Shown here: positions 33,535-34,411 of the stretch, piece after piece
Position numbering within the stretch: the stretch's first letter is position 1
Layout of the letters: each line of letters opens with the position of its first letter
Source: an uncultured Thiohalocapsa sp.
GTDB taxonomy: Bacteria > Pseudomonadota > Gammaproteobacteria > Chromatiales > Chromatiaceae
Length of the DNA stretch: 34,411 bases
Direction: 5' to 3'
NCBI RefSeq assembly: GCF_913062725.1
Contig: NZ_CAJXWY010000044.1
Span: forward strand, 1-34,411
The notes under the pieces: model-generated
Database searches by the model: none
What the model saw: only the letters and a program-made list of their open reading frames with translations
What the model was told of the DNA's origin: nothing
Program-made: the position numbers and the translations under genes

Positions 33535-34411
33535 TCAGCAGGCGTTGCTCGGGACGCGCATCATGCCAAGCCCGTCGATCACATGACAGTCGCAGAAGTT
33601 TGGCGAGCGGCAGCGGAACGGCGTCTTGCTCACATTCAGGCGTCGCTCCTTGACGTTGCCGCAGTCGGACAGCTCGGTCACATGCGGCAGGTTCGGGCAG
33701 CCTTGTACGCGGCCATCGTTCCAGACGCGAAAGTAGCGCATACCGGCCGGACAAAGGACGTCAGAACGGTCGCGGAACCCGGCGGCGAAGTCCTCCCGGT
33801 GCTCGCCGGCCAACACCTCGCCGAACTTGGCCCTGAGGCTCGCCAGTCGGTCCTCGTCGGCTGCCGAGAAGGGCCGGTTCACATCGCGCACCAGCAGCAA
33901 GGGGCGAGCGGTCTGCGCGTAGACCTTGTCCGCGTAGAGCGCGATGGCCTCTTCCCATTCGTCCTGCAACGGCGGTGACAGGATATAGTCCGGATGGGTT
34001 TGCTCGAAGCGGCGCTCCAGAATGGTCCGCGCATTGGCCGGCCAGCGCTCAAGCAGGTTCTTCTGCTTGATCTGGTGGTAATGCATGGTCAGGTTGATGT
34101 AGCGAATCTTCTCCAACCGCTCCGGGGCGAGCTCCGGGAGCTCCTGCAGGGCGGCGCCGTTGGTGTCGAGCGCCACCTCCACATCCAGCCCCAGGAGTCG
34201 CTCCAGCAGACGCTGCGAGCGAGCGTAGCTGACCATGAAGTCCCCGACGCCGGACAGCGCGAAGAACACTGGCGCGTCGAAGTACTCGCAGATGAACCGG
34301 AAGTCTTCGAACACCAGCGACGGCTGGTGCTTCGCAATCGGGTTGATGATGCAGTACTGACAATCGAAGCCGCAGTGTCCTGACGAGGAGGCAAAGAACG
34401 CGCCTTGGCAA
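33535..34411 (-). CDS. Radical SAM protein with cysteine-rich C-terminus, 5' end cut off
   Basis: The last 291 codons of the gene; the start lies beyond the right edge. The edge itself carries 'SGHCGFDCQYCIINPIAKHQ', the CxxxCxxC motif that binds the SAM-cleaving 4Fe-4S cluster. 'YINLTMHYHQI' and 'ILSPPLQDEWEEAI' belong to the partial TIM barrel. The C-terminus 'LCPAGMRYFRVWNDGRVQGC' followed by 'DCGNVKE', 'FRCRS' and 'FCDCHVI' resembles SPASM/twitch auxiliary cluster domains, and the last residue is a cysteine. I recognise the family as one often found near polysaccharide genes but without known function. Its neighbours make a sugar- or glycan-modifying role plausible, though it is transcribed against the cluster. 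No partner peptide gene is visible. Confidence 0.85.
   Translation of the reverse strand, partial: CQGAFFASSSGHCGFDCQYCIINPIAKHQPSLVFEDFRFICEYFDAPVFFALSGVGDFMVSYARSQRLLERLLGLDVEVALDTNGAALQELPELAPERLEKIRYINLTMHYHQIKQKNLLERWPANARTILERRFEQTHPDYILSPPLQDEWEEAIALYADKVYAQTARPLLLVRDVNRPFSAADEDRLASLRAKFGEVLAGEHREDFAAGFRDRSDVLCPAGMRYFRVWNDGRVQGCPNLPHVTELSDCGNVKERRLNVSKTPFRCRSPNFCDCHVIDGLGMMRVPSNAC

Overview
The window is a GC-rich (roughly 65-70%) chromosomal segment of a Gammaproteobacterium. The support is the gene order leuS-lptE-holA followed by proA and nadD-rsfS, a proteobacterial 2-oxoglutarate dehydrogenase pair (sucA-sucB), a periplasmic cis/trans fatty-acid isomerase (Cti), LPS-type lipoprotein assembly genes and a polysaccharide ABC exporter. 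A Chromatiales/Ectothiorhodospiraceae-like lineage would fit, but that is a guess from gene content. There is no sign of a phage, plasmid, IS element or CRISPR array.

Layout. (1) 1-2534, + strand: the end of a GT90 (CAP10-like) glycosyltransferase and two GT4 glycosyltransferases joined by TTGA stop/start overlaps; the far left edge is clearly less GC-rich than the rest. (2) 2602-6991, - strand: sucB and sucA, without lpd nearby, with a good promoter upstream of sucA. (3) 7328-7404: tRNA-Arg(CCT), then a DedA-like membrane protein and Cti on the + strand, meeting a - strand group made of a lipoprotein L,D-transpeptidase with a very long disordered tail, a GT2 enzyme and a sterol-desaturase-type fatty acid hydroxylase. 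(4) 14334-23192, + strand: leuS, lptE, holA, proA, nadD, rsfS, a WYL regulator and folA. These serve translation, LPS transport, replication, proline and NAD synthesis, ribosome silencing and folate, with a regulator placed between rsfS and folA where rlmH is often found. (5) tal on the - strand, divergent from a CYTH-like/CHAD protein that overlaps an orphan ParA ATPase by 4 nt. (6) 26939-33489, + strand: a four-helix membrane protein, ABC permease (Wzm type), ABC ATPase with C-terminal cargo domain (Wzt type), a fused double methyltransferase, another methyltransferase and two glycosyltransferases, nearly all overlapping or tightly packed. (7) At the right edge, convergent to it, a truncated radical SAM protein with a cysteine-rich C-terminus.

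How parts work together. The right-hand cluster looks like an ABC-exported surface glycan in which methyl groups may mark or cap the chain for recognition by the Wzt C-terminal domain; the left-edge glycosyltransferases may serve another surface glycan. DedA, Cti and the hydroxylase all act on or in membrane lipids and sit close together. The CHAD-ParA pair is the most unusual unit: CHAD domains bind polyphosphate and ParA-type ATPases position cargo on the nucleoid, so a role in positioning polyphosphate granules is a testable idea, not something the sequence proves.
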